Shown: positions 45,221 through 53,092 of the stretch, in pieces
How the letters are laid out: the number at the start of each line of letters is the position of its first letter
Position numbering within the stretch: the first letter of the stretch is position 1
NCBI GenBank assembly: GCA_902800495.1
Contig: CADCET010000012.1
Span: 62,001 to 126,000, forward strand
From: an uncultured Prevotellaceae bacterium
GTDB taxonomy: Bacteria > Bacteroidota > Bacteroidia > Bacteroidales > Bacteroidaceae
DNA length: 64,000 nt
Direction: 5' to 3'
Notes under the pieces: model-generated
Told to the model about the DNA's origin: nothing
The model's database searches: none
Seen by the model: only the letters and a program-made list of their open reading frames with translations
Made by a program: the position numbers and the translations under genes

Positions 45221-45253
45221 TAAATGAGAAATGGGAAATGAGGAATGAGAAAT
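45212..45253. repeat. Six tandem 7-bp repeats bridging thiL and the LuxR-type gene
   Basis: GATAAAT twice, GAGAAAT, GGGAAAT, GAGGAAT, GAGAAAT. The array contains the thiL stop codon and ends in the ATG of the next gene; every unit junction makes an ATG, in rotating frames. Confidence 0.88.
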
Positions 45254-45839
45254 GAGGCCGAAGGTAGCAATTATTGACCCGAACACGCTGGCAGCCGTAG
45301 GACTGAAGCAGCTGTTGCAGAACGTCATACCCATCATGACGATAGACACCTTTGGCTCACTCGCCGAACTGGAAGCCAATCAGCCCGATGACTATTTCCA
45401 CTATTTCGTGGCAATGAACATCGTCATCGAGAACAGGCCATTCTTCTCTGCACGCCGGCAGAAGACCATCGTGCTGACACTCAATTTCGACACGACATCG
45501 CCCATGGCAGAGTTTCATTGTCTCTGCATCAACGTGCCCGAGAGTGAATTGGTACGCTCGCTGCTGATGTTGCAACAACATGCCCACTCTGGCGGCAAGC
45601 ACCTGCCACAGATGCCGCAGGTGCTCCAGCAAAAGATTCTCAGCGACCGCGAGATTGAGGTGATGGCACTCATCGTACAAGGCCTTATCAACAAGGAGAT
45701 TGCCGAGCAACTCAACATCAGCCTCTCGACCGTCATCACCCACCGCAAGAACATTATGGACAAACTGGGTATGAAGTCGGTCTCGGCACTTACCATCTAT
45801 GCCGTGATGCATGGCTACGTCGACATCAACAAAATCTGA
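45252..45839 (+). CDS. LuxR-type regulator with degenerate receiver domain
   Basis: 195 aa. N-terminal ~115 residues fold like a receiver (VAIIDPNTLAAVGLKQLL) but the phosphoacceptor position reads FVAMNIVIEN without Asp, so phosphorylation is unlikely. The C-terminal HTH is a clear GerE/LuxR domain: LSDREIEVMALIVQGLINKEIAEQLNISLSTVITHRKNIMDKLGM. Probably a DNA-binding regulator of unknown genes. Last gene of the sppA operon; its start codon is the final repeat unit of the 7-bp array. Confidence 0.85.
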   Translation: MRPKVAIIDPNTLAAVGLKQLLQNVIPIMTIDTFGSLAELEANQPDDYFHYFVAMNIVIENRPFFSARRQKTIVLTLNFDTTSPMAEFHCLCINVPESELVRSLLMLQQHAHSGGKHLPQMPQVLQQKILSDREIEVMALIVQGLINKEIAEQLNISLSTVITHRKNIMDKLGMKSVSALTIYAVMHGYVDINKI

Positions 45840-45843
45840 ACAT

Positions 45844-45881
45844 AAAAGCGAGACGACCGAATCGGCCATCTCGCTTTTTTT
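45844..45881. terminator. Bidirectional terminator between LuxR-type gene and rny
   Basis: Stem AAAAGCGAGA / TCTCGCTTTT with an internal imperfect CCG-AAT-CGG stem, followed by seven Ts on the plus strand. Confidence 0.8.
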
Positions 45882-45925
45882 GTGTCTTGCGACACTTCAT
45901 TTATCAACCCTTTTTCCTCTATTTA

Positions 45926-47461
45926 TTATTTAGCGTAGGCAACAGAACGGGTCTCACGGATAACGGTGATCTTCACCTGTCCGGGATAGGTCATTTCGTT
46001 CTGGATCTTAGTAGCTATCTCGCCGCTCAGTGCCTCGGTCTCAGCATCCGACATCTTGTCGGCACCGACGATGACACGCAGTTCACGACCAGCCTGAATA
46101 GCATAGGTCTTCGTCACGCCAGGATAAGACATTGCTATGGCCTCAAGGTCGTTCAAGCGCTTGATGTAAGCCTCAACAATCTCGCGGCGGGCACCGGGAC
46201 GGGCACCTGAGATAGCGTCGCACACCTGCACAATCGGAGCCAGCAGCGTTTGCATCTCCATCTCGTCGTGGTGGGCACCAATGGCGTTGCAGATGTCGGG
46301 TTTCTCCTTGAACTGCTCTGCAATCTTGGCACCATAGAGTGCGTGAGGCATCTCACTTTCCTCGTCGGGCACCTTACCGATGTCGTGCAACAGACCGGCA
46401 CGCTTGGCCTTCTTCGGGTTCAGGCCCAATTCGGCGGCCATCACAGCACAGAGGTTGGCTGTCTCGCGGGCGTGCTGCAGCAGGTTCTGACCGTATGATG
46501 AGCGGTACTTCATCTTACCGATGATGCGAATAAGCTCAGGGTGCAGGCCGTGGATACCGAGGTCGATAGCCGTACGTTTACCAGTCTCGATAATCTCGTT
46601 GTCGAGCTGCTTCTTCACCTTGGCAACCACCTCCTCGATGCGGGCAGGGTGGATACGACCGTCGCTGACCAACTGGTGCAGGGCCAGACGGCAGGTCTCG
46701 CGGCGCACGGGGTCGAAGCCGCTGATGACGATAGCCTCGGGCGTGTCGTCGACGACGATTTCAACGCCGCAGGCAGCCTCCAAGGCACGGATGTTACGAC
46801 CCTCACGGCCGATGACGCGACCTTTCACGTCGTCGTTGTCGATATGGAACACCGAGACGCTATTCTCCACAGCCGTCTCCGTAGCCACGCGCTGGATGGT
46901 CTGGATGACAATCTTCTTAGCCTGGGCATTGGCGTTCAGCTTGGCCTCGTCCATAATCTCGTTAATGTAAGCCTGGGCATCGGTGCGGGCCTCGTCCTTC
47001 AGGCTCTCCACCAGTCGGCTGCGGGCCTCTTCGGCGCTCAGTCCGGAGAGTTCCTCCAGCTTCTCACGCTCCTTCAGCTGCATCTTCTCGAGCTCATCCT
47101 GCTTCACGGAGAGCAGTTTCTTCTCGTTGTCGATGCGCTGCTGCTGGTTGTCAAGGTCATTCTTGCGGCGCCCCAGTTCCTCCTGACGCTGGTTCAGGCT
47201 GATCTCGCGCTGCTTCAGCTTGTTCTCGCTCTGCTGGATGTGCTGGTTGCGCTGCTGCACCTCCTTCTCCAGCTCTGCTTTCTTGTTCAGGAATTTCTCC
47301 TTCACCTCCAACAGCTTTTTCTCCTTAATCACTTCGGCCTCCTTAGTGGCTGCCGTCACCATCTCATTGTATTTTCCTTTCAGAACATAACGGAAAATCA
47401 TGTATCCGCATACGCCGCCCACAATCAGGGCAGCTACGGCAATGATAATTGATAGAACCAT
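45926..47461 (-). CDS. rny: Ribonuclease Y
   Basis: 511 aa. One N-terminal membrane helix, a long coiled coil (to ~residue 190), a KH domain with [15 protein letters not shown] and an HD domain with [13 protein letters not shown] and [13 protein letters not shown]. Membrane-bound endoribonuclease that starts mRNA decay. Follows the zapA-like gene by about 30 bases. Confidence 0.97.
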   Translation of the reverse strand: MVLSIIIAVAALIVGGVCGYMIFRYVLKGKYNEMVTAATKEAEVIKEKKLLEVKEKFLNKKAELEKEVQQRNQHIQQSENKLKQREISLNQRQEELGRRKNDLDNQQQRIDNEKKLLSVKQDELEKMQLKEREKLEELSGLSAEEARSRLVESLKDEARTDAQAYINEIMDEAKLNANAQAKKIVIQTIQRVATETAVENSVSVFHIDNDDVKGRVIGREGRNIRALEAACGVEIVVDDTPEAIVISGFDPVRRETCRLALHQLVSDGRIHPARIEEVVAKVKKQLDNEIIETGKRTAIDLGIHGLHPELIRIIGKMKYRSSYGQNLLQHARETANLCAVMAAELGLNPKKAKRAGLLHDIGKVPDEESEMPHALYGAKIAEQFKEKPDICNAIGAHHDEMEMQTLLAPIVQVCDAISGARPGARREIVEAYIKRLNDLEAIAMSYPGVTKTYAIQAGRELRVIVGADKMSDAETEALSGEIATKIQNEMTYPGQVKITVIRETRSVAYAK

Positions 47462-47490
47462 AATTTAAATCTATAATAGGTTAATAATCT

Positions 47491-47790
47491 TCATTTCAAT
47501 GCCTCGTCAATATCAGAAGTCAGGCGTTGAAGAAGATTATTATATGAGTCGACGTCCTTGCTGGCGTGCTCCATCTGGTACTTCACCGCCATCTCCAACA
47601 GGGCCGCAGCAGCGATGAAACGCTCGCTTTTCTGCCCCCGGAACCTATCAGCAAACCTGCCGTAGGTGGTCTGTACCAGCTTCTCGGCATCACGGTAGTA
47701 GCCCTCAGCATCGGGCTGCACATAGATGTCGAAGCGCTCGTCGCAGATATTCAGACTGATATGTTGTTTTTCTTTCTTAACTTCCGCCAT
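47491..47790 (-). CDS. zapA: ZapA-like cell-division protein
   Basis: 99 aa. ISLNICDERFDIYVQPDAEGYYRDAEKLV followed by a C-terminal helix fits ZapA, which bundles FtsZ filaments at midcell. The frame opens with a GTG at 47802 that shares a base with the preceding stop (TAGTG); the ATG at 47790 is preferred but not certain. Middle gene of a conserved trio with rny. Confidence 0.82.
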   Translation of the reverse strand: MAEVKKEKQHISLNICDERFDIYVQPDAEGYYRDAEKLVQTTYGRFADRFRGQKSERFIAAAALLEMAVKYQMEHASKDVDSYNNLLQRLTSDIDEALK

Positions 47791-47801
47791 TGCTTCTGTC
47801 A

Positions 47802-48104
47802 CTATTTCTTATTCTCGTCACTCAGGACGGCTATGCACTTATTGACCTCGCGAATCAGCTTCGACAGCCGGTCTTTGGCTCCCTGCAGGTCGCCGTCGGT
47901 TATCTCCACCATACGCGCCATCTTCAGTGCGTTGTAGTCTTGCTCATTACGAGAGAGCTTTTCCTGCAGAGCCTTGATGTCCTCTTCGTTCTTTTCGACC
48001 ATACGATACAACTCCTCATTCTCTTTCTTCAGTTCCTGAAAACGGAGGATGAGTTGCCGTACACGGCCTTCAAACGCAGCTAAAACAATCTCGTTCTGAG
48101 TCAT
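47802..48104 (-). CDS. Small coiled-coil protein upstream of zapA
   Basis: 100 aa, almost entirely heptad-patterned (FQELKKENEELYRMVEKNEEDIKALQEKL). In Bacteroidota a gene of this kind usually precedes zapA-rny and may act as a ZapB-like partner; that is inference from position. ATG at 48104, 20 bases after a -7 box. Confidence 0.75.
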   Translation of the reverse strand: MTQNEIVLAAFEGRVRQLILRFQELKKENEELYRMVEKNEEDIKALQEKLSRNEQDYNALKMARMVEITDGDLQGAKDRLSKLIREVNKCIAVLSDENKK

Positions 48105-48124
48105 AACTACATCTTTTTGATGCA

Positions 48125-48132
48125 CAAAGGTA
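48125..48132 (-). promoter_or_regulatory. -7 box of the coiled-coil-zapA-rny operon
   Basis: TACCTTTG on the minus strand; no -33 box. Confidence 0.6.
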
Positions 48133-48193
48133 GTTATTTTTCGCGTAACCGCCTGCTTCTACGTCAGTTATTTAATAATAATTAAGAAGTTCT

Positions 48194-48820
48194 TTACTTC
48201 TTGGCGTCGTCAGCAGGCTGTTTCTCCTTCTTAGCCAGCATCACCACACGGTAGATGAAGCTGGTGACCCACTGCTGCGAGAAGCCTAATTTCTGGTTGT
48301 ACTTACGCACGTCGACCACAGCCTTCATCACGCTGGCATCCGTAAAGTCGTTCTTGTTGAAAATGTCGCTGACAGTCTTCTCCGTCATCGTGAAGATGGT
48401 CTTCTTAAAGATGCTCGGCACGCGCAACTTGAACTTCATCAGGTTCGTTGTCAGCATCATCAGCTCCTGCGTAAAGCCCTGGAACTGATACATATACGTC
48501 TGCACATCCTGCGGCGTCTTGCAACGGCGACGGATGCTCTGGTCAATCTCCTTGGTGAACGACTCGTCCATCTCGTACATCTCGACCATCATCTTCGTCA
48601 CGCGCTGTTTCTCTGCCACGCCGAGGCGGTTGTTCACCGTAGGCACCTTCAGTGTCTGCTTGAACACACGCAGGTCGGGCAGCGCCGCCAAGTTCGAGAT
48701 ATGCAGGTCGGCAGCCATCACTGCCTGAAAATACACGCGGATCAGCGTCATGAAGTCTTCCATGCCGCCAACCTTCTGTTCCTCCTCTTTCTTTCCGAAA
48801 AGTTTATTCCAAAATGCCAT
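48194..48820 (-). CDS. Conserved hypothetical protein, helical
   Basis: 208 aa from the ATG at 48820 (the frame continues upstream through the promoter and terminator, so those residues are excluded). Begins AFWNKLFGKKEEE; the rest is all-helical with many Met, Lys and Phe (TKMMVEMYEMDESFTKEIDQSIRRRC). No motif or membrane helix recognised. I have the impression of a Prevotella/Bacteroides family of unknown function. Own promoter, followed by the zap-rny operon. Confidence 0.7.
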   Translation of the reverse strand: MAFWNKLFGKKEEEQKVGGMEDFMTLIRVYFQAVMAADLHISNLAALPDLRVFKQTLKVPTVNNRLGVAEKQRVTKMMVEMYEMDESFTKEIDQSIRRRCKTPQDVQTYMYQFQGFTQELMMLTTNLMKFKLRVPSIFKKTIFTMTEKTVSDIFNKNDFTDASVMKAVVDVRKYNQKLGFSQQWVTSFIYRVVMLAKKEKQPADDAKK

Positions 48821-48847
48821 TTTTCCTAAAATTACAAAAACTGCCTG

Positions 48848-48879
48848 CAAAGGTACGAATAAAAAACGAGCCGACCAAA
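48848..48879 (-). promoter_or_regulatory. Promoter of the helical hypothetical gene, nested in a terminator
   Basis: -7 TACCTTTG (48855-48848), -33 TTTG (48879-48876), spacer 20; the -33 box lies in the loop of the terminator at 48861-48895. Confidence 0.78.
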
Positions 48880-48895
48880 CAGTCGGCTCGATTTT
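48861..48895 (-). terminator. Intrinsic terminator of the AAA ATPase gene
   Basis: Stem CGAGCCGAC / GTCGGCTCG, loop CAAACA, followed on the minus strand by TTTTTT. Confidence 0.85.
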
Positions 48896-48975
48896 CTTTT
48901 CATTTCCGAGTACCAAGTTCTCGTGCCAAGTAATCATGATAAAAGATTTGGGTTCTTGTACCTTAGTTGGGCGGG

Positions 48976-50088
48976 TTAGTCGAGTCTCAGCCACTCGGCC
49001 ATGAACTTATCGTAAACTTCGTAGGTGTTTTGTTGCTGGGTTATCAGTTGTTTCTCAAATAGCGCTTGTGAGGCTTTCTGAACGCTACTGGCCGACGAGA
49101 GATGATGGCGCTTCACGAAGTCCATCCCCGTTATTTGATTAGCCTTACCTTCTTGGCCAATGGCTACAAGCAGGTCGCGTTGCTTCGCTGTCAGTTGGAA
49201 GAGCGTATCTTTATAAGCTTCTTCGTTTTGATGGATAATTTGTATCACCGCTCTGTCTACATCTTCTGCCACAGCGTGTTCTCTGGTGGCGTAGAGCTGA
49301 TTCAATACCTTTTGGAGATACCAAGTGGTTCCTTCAAAGCGCTCATAAATGGCTTCAACCACGCCATCGTCTATTTGCTTACGACCCTTGTCGAAATGGC
49401 TGGCAGCAAATGCCACATACGCATCGAGTGGTACGGGTTTCAGAAACATGAACGACGTGCTTTGGTAGAATGGACGGGCTGGCGATGAGAACATCTCGCT
49501 CATCATTCGTTTCTGGGATCCAGAGAACACAAATACGGCATTACGACAATCCTGAACATACGTTCGTAGCAAGGCTTCTACATTCTGTTCCGGATAGTCT
49601 ATGATGGCCTGGAACTCGTCGATGGCTACTATACAGTGCTTGTCGGCCGCTTTCAGGTAATTGAAAATTTCCTCGAGCGTGAACGATGGTGATGAGATAT
49701 CGCCGACCCCAAGGTTCCAACTGGCATTGCCCTGACCATCGAAGGAAATGCCTGTACGTAGCGAGGATACAAATTTCAGGAATCGGTCGATAGCCTCCTG
49801 ACCTCGGGGCTTCAGGCGAGTTACGATTGCTTTTCCCATTTGGTATACCATATCCTGCAGGTTCTTGGTAGCATAGATGTCTATCAAGAAGGTATAATAT
49901 TTCTGTTGTATATTGGGCTGGGCAAAGCAATGATGGATTAATCCTGTCTTTCCCATGCGACGCGGCGATATCAAGGCAACGTGGTTGCCGTTTGTTAACA
50001 AGGTGGTCAGCACACTCGTTTCTTCCTGACGGTCGCAGAAATACTCTGCCGACTCGTAACCATACGTGATAAAAGGATTGTCAATCAT
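48976..50088 (-). CDS. Archaeal-type AAA ATPase (ATPase_2 family)
   Basis: 370 aa. Begins NPFITYGYESAEYFCDRQEE, then Walker A SPRRMGKTGL and Walker B HCIVAIDEFQAI, sensor FSGSQKRMM, and a C-terminal winged-helix part (AKQRDLLVAIGQEGKA). This STAND-related group is common in archaea and Bacteroidota; many copies are thought to act in signalling or mobile-element biology, but the function is unknown. Monocistronic with a complete promoter and terminator. Confidence 0.85.
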   Translation of the reverse strand: MIDNPFITYGYESAEYFCDRQEETSVLTTLLTNGNHVALISPRRMGKTGLIHHCFAQPNIQQKYYTFLIDIYATKNLQDMVYQMGKAIVTRLKPRGQEAIDRFLKFVSSLRTGISFDGQGNASWNLGVGDISSPSFTLEEIFNYLKAADKHCIVAIDEFQAIIDYPEQNVEALLRTYVQDCRNAVFVFSGSQKRMMSEMFSSPARPFYQSTSFMFLKPVPLDAYVAFAASHFDKGRKQIDDGVVEAIYERFEGTTWYLQKVLNQLYATREHAVAEDVDRAVIQIIHQNEEAYKDTLFQLTAKQRDLLVAIGQEGKANQITGMDFVKRHHLSSASSVQKASQALFEKQLITQQQNTYEVYDKFMAEWLRLD

Positions 50089-50110
50089 TATAAATCAGAT
50101 ATTTATGGTG

Positions 50111-50141
50111 CAAAGTTAACAACTTTTTTCAAACGGCCAAA
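50111..50141 (-). promoter_or_regulatory. Promoter of the AAA ATPase gene
   Basis: -7 TAACTTTG (50118-50111), -33 TTTG (50141-50138), spacer 19. A hairpin with TATCCAAAAA / TTTTTGGATA lies just upstream (50149-50174). Confidence 0.68.
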
Positions 50142-50209
50142 CATTTTATCCAAAAAAGATTATCCTTTTTGGATAAAAGATCATTCTCGCGAGTCCTTCC
50201 TATAGAAAA

Positions 50210-50239
50210 AGAGGGGACACGTCCGGACACGTCCCCTCT
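50210..50239 (-). terminator. Terminator of the RhuM-like remnant
   Basis: Stem AGAGGGGAC / GTCCCCTCT with a 12-base loop; followed on the minus strand by TTTTTC. Confidence 0.75.
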
Positions 50240-50253
50240 ATGTTGAACAAGCT

Positions 50254-50645
50254 TCATTGTTTCTCCTTACCTCCATTATCCGTCAATTTCTTCTGTTCCC
50301 TCCACATGCGGAACTGAACACCTCGATATGAATGGACGCGATAGCCCACGCTGATAATCATGTCCAGATTGTAATAATCGACATCATGTGTCTGTGTTTT
50401 TCCTTCAATTGCACCGTGCTGAGTGGTAGTTGCATATTTTGCAACCACCACTTCCTTCTCCAGTTCCCCTTCCTCAAACACGTTCTTCATGTGTCTGGAG
50501 ATGGTCGACTTGTTACGTTGAAACAGCTCCGCCATCTGGTCAAGGCTGAGCCACACAGTTTCACCTTGCAGCCTCACCTCAATACGCGACTCCCCATCCG
50601 GAGTCTGGTATAATAGTATTGTCCTACAAGTGATTCGAAATCCAT
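50254..50645 (-). pseudogene. RhuM-like virulence-family gene, frameshifted and truncated
   Basis: The frame ending at 50254 encodes ILLYQTPDGESRIEVRL then GETVWLSLDQMAELFQRNKSTISRHMKNVF and VDYYNLDMIISVGYRVHSYRG, the N-terminal third of RhuM-family proteins (~330 aa), with an HTH-like segment. The promoter-proximal ATG at 50645 opens MDFESLVGQ in a different frame, so one indel near 50620 has split the start. After RGVQFRMW the family sequence is lost and the frame stops 15 residues later. A 107-aa product from a GTG at 50577 is possible. RhuM genes are often found with restriction systems and mobile islands. Confidence 0.7.
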
Positions 50646-50671
50646 CTGTACATCATTTCCTTTATTCTCTG

Positions 50672-50703
50672 CAAAATTACAAAAAAATTATCGAATAACC
50701 AAA
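50672..50703 (-). promoter_or_regulatory. Promoter of the RhuM-like remnant
   Basis: -7 TAATTTTG (50679-50672), -33 TTTG (50703-50700), spacer 20. Still intact although the gene is broken. Confidence 0.72.
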
Positions 50704-50735
50704 TATAATATCATTTTTATACCCCTGCCCCATTT

Positions 50736-50762
50736 AAAAGTCACCTCCTAAGGGTGGCTTTT
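50736..50762. terminator. Terminator-like hairpin beside element B
   Basis: AAAAGTCACC / GGTGGCTTTT, loop of 7, one wobble pair. No gene ends here; it would stop minus-strand transcription coming through element B. Confidence 0.6.
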
Positions 50763-50835
50763 CTTTTTCATATTTTTTTCTGAATAAACGGTTGAATCAT
50801 TACCCACCTTAACCTTGTATAGAAACAATAGGAGA

Positions 50836-51165
50836 CACCTCTTACACCTGGCACTTAACCGATTGATTTTCAGTATCGTTTTTCTATAGGTTGGTCGCAC
50901 CAGTGGTCGCACCAAAAGATGACACCAGGGTATCATGCCCAACCGTGAAACATTTATGAGAGGCTTATATTTTTTTACGAGCGGCTTATACATTTTTACG
51001 AGCGGCTTGTACGTTCCCGGCATTTTCCGTGAAACATTTTCGGCAACACCAAATACACATTTTACAAAACGAATAGTGCGACACTTGGTGCGACCATTGG
51101 TGCGACTTACGCCGTCGAAGAAGTCTACTGTATATCAATCAGTTAAGTGCCAGGTGTAAGAGGTG
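50836..51165. repeat. Non-coding inverted-repeat element B with 11-bp iterons
   Basis: Outer arms of 32 bp (50836-50867 and 51134-51165, core TACACCTGGCACTTAAC) are reverse complements with one mismatch. Inside, TGGTCGCACCA occurs twice on the left (50892, 50904) and inverted, with small changes, three times on the right (51075-51108). The centre has a 21-bp direct repeat in 2.7 copies (50958-51013, unit with GAGCGGCTTATAC) bracketed by two copies of GTGAAACATTT (50945 and 51029). Both strands are open through the 21-bp repeats, but no start, promoter or family supports a gene. Same architecture as element A, different sequence. Confidence 0.8.
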
Positions 51166-51292
51166 CGGGTCATTGATAAATATATGTTTTGTCACAGTCC
51201 TATGACGCCTTGCTGCACAGTCCTGCAACTCCCGGGACTTGGGACGCTTTACTATAAATTTGTTTAACAAAACAAACAAAAGTAGTCAAAAG

Positions 51293-51324
51293 TTTGGAAA
51301 GACATTAAATAATATGTATCTTTG
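51293..51324 (+). promoter_or_regulatory. Promoter of rfbA
   Basis: -33 TTTG (51293-51296), spacer 20, -7 TATCTTTG (51317-51324); ATG 21 bases further. The stretch 51166-51292 holds no gene; a GTCCTGCAACTCCCGGGACTT-like imperfect hairpin is the only structure noticed. Confidence 0.78.
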
Positions 51325-51345
51325 CAATCAAACTACAAAAAGAAT

Positions 51346-52221
51346 ATGAAAGGTATCGTTTTAGCTGGCGGTAGCGGCACACGCCTCTACCCTATCACCA
51401 AGGGAATATCGAAACAGCTGATTCCCATCTTTGACAAACCGATGATCTACTACCCGGTATCGGCACTGATGCTGGCAGGCATCCGCGACATTCTGATTAT
51501 CTCGACGCCACACGACCTGCCGGGATTCCGCCGTCTGCTTGGCACTGGCGAGGAGTTAGGCGTACATTTTGAGTATGCTGAACAGCCGTCGCCCGACGGT
51601 CTGGCACAGGCTTTCATCATCGGCGAGGAGTTTATTGGCGACGACTGCGCCTGCCTGGTCCTGGGCGACAACATCTTCTACGGCTCCGGCTTCACCGGTC
51701 TGCTGAAGCAGAGTGTGGAGAACGCCGAGAAGCACGGACTGGCAACGGTCTTCGGCTACTATGTCAACGACCCGGAGCGCTACGGCGTGGCAGAGTTCGA
51801 CGTCAACGGCAACTGCCTCTCCATCGAGGAGAAGCCTGAGCACCCGAAGTCGAACTACGCGGTTGTGGGACTGTACTTCTACCCCAACAGTGTGGTGGAG
51901 ATTGCCAAGAACATCAAGCCCAGTGCCCGAGGCGAGCTGGAGATCACGACCGTCAACCAGGAGTACTTAGCCCAGCAGAAGCTGAAGGTGCAGACGCTAC
52001 AGCGCGGCTTTGCCTGGCTCGACACCGGTACCCACGACTCGTTAGCGGAGGCCTCGACCTTCATCGAGGTCATCGAGAAGCGCCAGGGCCTAAAGGTGGC
52101 CTGTCTCGAGGAGATTGCCTATAAAAAGGGCTGGATAGACCGCGAACGACTGAAAGAGTTGGCTCAGCCAATGCTGAAGAACGACTACGGACAGTATCTG
52201 ATGCAGTTAGCCACCCTCTAA
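51346..52221 (+). CDS. rfbA: Glucose-1-phosphate thymidylyltransferase
   Basis: 291 aa from the ATG at 51346. [44 protein letters not shown], and [12 protein letters not shown] are diagnostic of RmlA/RfbA, which makes dTDP-glucose, the first step of dTDP-L-rhamnose synthesis for surface polysaccharide. The rest of the rml pathway is not adjacent. Single gene with its own promoter and terminator. Confidence 0.96.
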   Translation: MKGIVLAGGSGTRLYPITKGISKQLIPIFDKPMIYYPVSALMLAGIRDILIISTPHDLPGFRRLLGTGEELGVHFEYAEQPSPDGLAQAFIIGEEFIGDDCACLVLGDNIFYGSGFTGLLKQSVENAEKHGLATVFGYYVNDPERYGVAEFDVNGNCLSIEEKPEHPKSNYAVVGLYFYPNSVVEIAKNIKPSARGELEITTVNQEYLAQQKLKVQTLQRGFAWLDTGTHDSLAEASTFIEVIEKRQGLKVACLEEIAYKKGWIDRERLKELAQPMLKNDYGQYLMQLATL

Positions 52222-52229
52222 AAGACAAG

Positions 52230-52258
52230 AGCACTCTATAGACAGGAGTGCTTTTTTT
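52230..52258 (+). terminator. Intrinsic terminator of rfbA
   Basis: Stem AGCACTC / GAGTGCT, loop of 9, then seven Ts. Confidence 0.8.
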
Positions 52259-52482
52259 GACAAGAGGACAGAAGTTTTTTTGGGACAGGAGTACAAGAGA
52301 ACAGGAGGGCTTTTGGACAGGAGTACAAGAGAACAGAATGGCTGTTTTGGACAAGAGTACAAGAGGACAGAAGTTAAAAGAAGAGTACAGAAGAACTCGA
52401 TTGAACTTGTTCTTCTGTACTCTTGTATAATTATTCTCTTGTACTCCTGTCAAAAAAGTACTCCTGTACTCCTGTCAAAAAA
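52259..52482. repeat. Inverted clusters of 8-bp repeats between rfbA and rplT
   Basis: Left half: direct copies of ACARRAGN units (ACAGGAGT, ACAAGAGA, ACAGAAGT) grouped in three blocks of about 30 bp. Right half: the complementary ACTCCTGT units separated by CAAAAAAGT. The halves can pair into a long imperfect hairpin. The unit resembles the loop of the rfbA terminator and the stem of the rplT terminator, suggesting local amplification. Confidence 0.75.
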
Positions 52483-52502
52483 AGTACTCCTGTCGGAGTA
52501 CT
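52474..52502 (-). terminator. Intrinsic terminator of rplT
   Basis: Stem AGTACTCC / GGAGTACT, loop of 4, seven Ts on the minus strand; the stem overlaps the rplT stop codon. Confidence 0.8.
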
Positions 52503-52845
52503 ATTTGACTTTTTCGACGATGGCCTTGAAAGCCTCGGGGTTGTTCATAGCCAGGTCGGCGAGCACCTTACGGTTAATCTCGATACCAGCCTTCGAGAGG
52601 GCACCCATCAGCTGTGAGTAGCTCATGCCGTTCAGACGAGCGGCAGCGTTGATACGCTGAATCCACAGGCTGCGGAAGGCACGCTTCTTGTTACGACGGT
52701 CACGATAGGCGTATGTCAGACCCTTCTCCCAGGTGTTCTTGGCTACTGTCCAAACATTCTTACGGGCTCCGAAGTAGCCGCGGGTGAGCTTCAAAATTCT
52801 CTTACGCTTTGCTCTTGATGCAACGTGATTTACTGATCTTGGCAT
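52501..52845 (-). CDS. rplT: 50S ribosomal protein L20
   Basis: 114 aa. [35 protein letters not shown] and the closing [10 protein letters not shown] are standard L20. Binds 23S rRNA early in 50S assembly. Starts 6 bases after rpmI; last gene of infC-rpmI-rplT. Confidence 0.98.
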   Translation of the reverse strand: MPRSVNHVASRAKRKRILKLTRGYFGARKNVWTVAKNTWEKGLTYAYRDRRNKKRAFRSLWIQRINAAARLNGMSYSQLMGALSKAGIEINRKVLADLAMNNPEAFKAIVEKVK

Positions 52846-52851
52846 AGTTTC

Positions 52852-53016
52852 TTACTTCTTTTGGTCAACGAGCGTTGAACCGCACAAATTACGCTTCTGC
52901 TTCTTGGTCTTCTTTGTCAGAATGTGGCTGTGGTAAGCGTGATGTCTCTTTACCTTACCTGTACCGGTGAACGAGAATCTCTTCTTTGCACCGGAGTTTG
53001 TCTTTACTTTTGGCAT
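52852..53016 (-). CDS. rpmI: 50S ribosomal protein L35, short form
   Basis: 54 aa: starts [20 protein letters not shown] and continues [20 protein letters not shown], clearly L35. It ends [10 protein letters not shown], about 10 residues before the normal ~65-aa end, so the last helix is missing or reduced. The TAA is 6 bases before rplT. Too short to be found by length-based gene calling. Between infC and this gene (53017-53092) nothing but an AT-rich gap is seen. Confidence 0.93.
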   Translation of the reverse strand: MPKVKTNSGAKKRFSFTGTGKVKRHHAYHSHILTKKTKKQKRNLCGSTLVDQKK

Positions 53017-53092
53017 TTTTTTAATGTTTTAATTGTTTATAAATTAACGGTGGCAACGCATATACCGGGCGCAGCGCACCTTACTAAATTCT

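Noticed and set aside
50748-51159. Overlapping 70-90-codon open frames in element B with 7-residue repeats (YKPLVKM-like on one strand, TSGLYIF-like on the other)
   Set aside because: Both strands stay open because the DNA repeat has a 21-bp period; no promoter or start context supports either.
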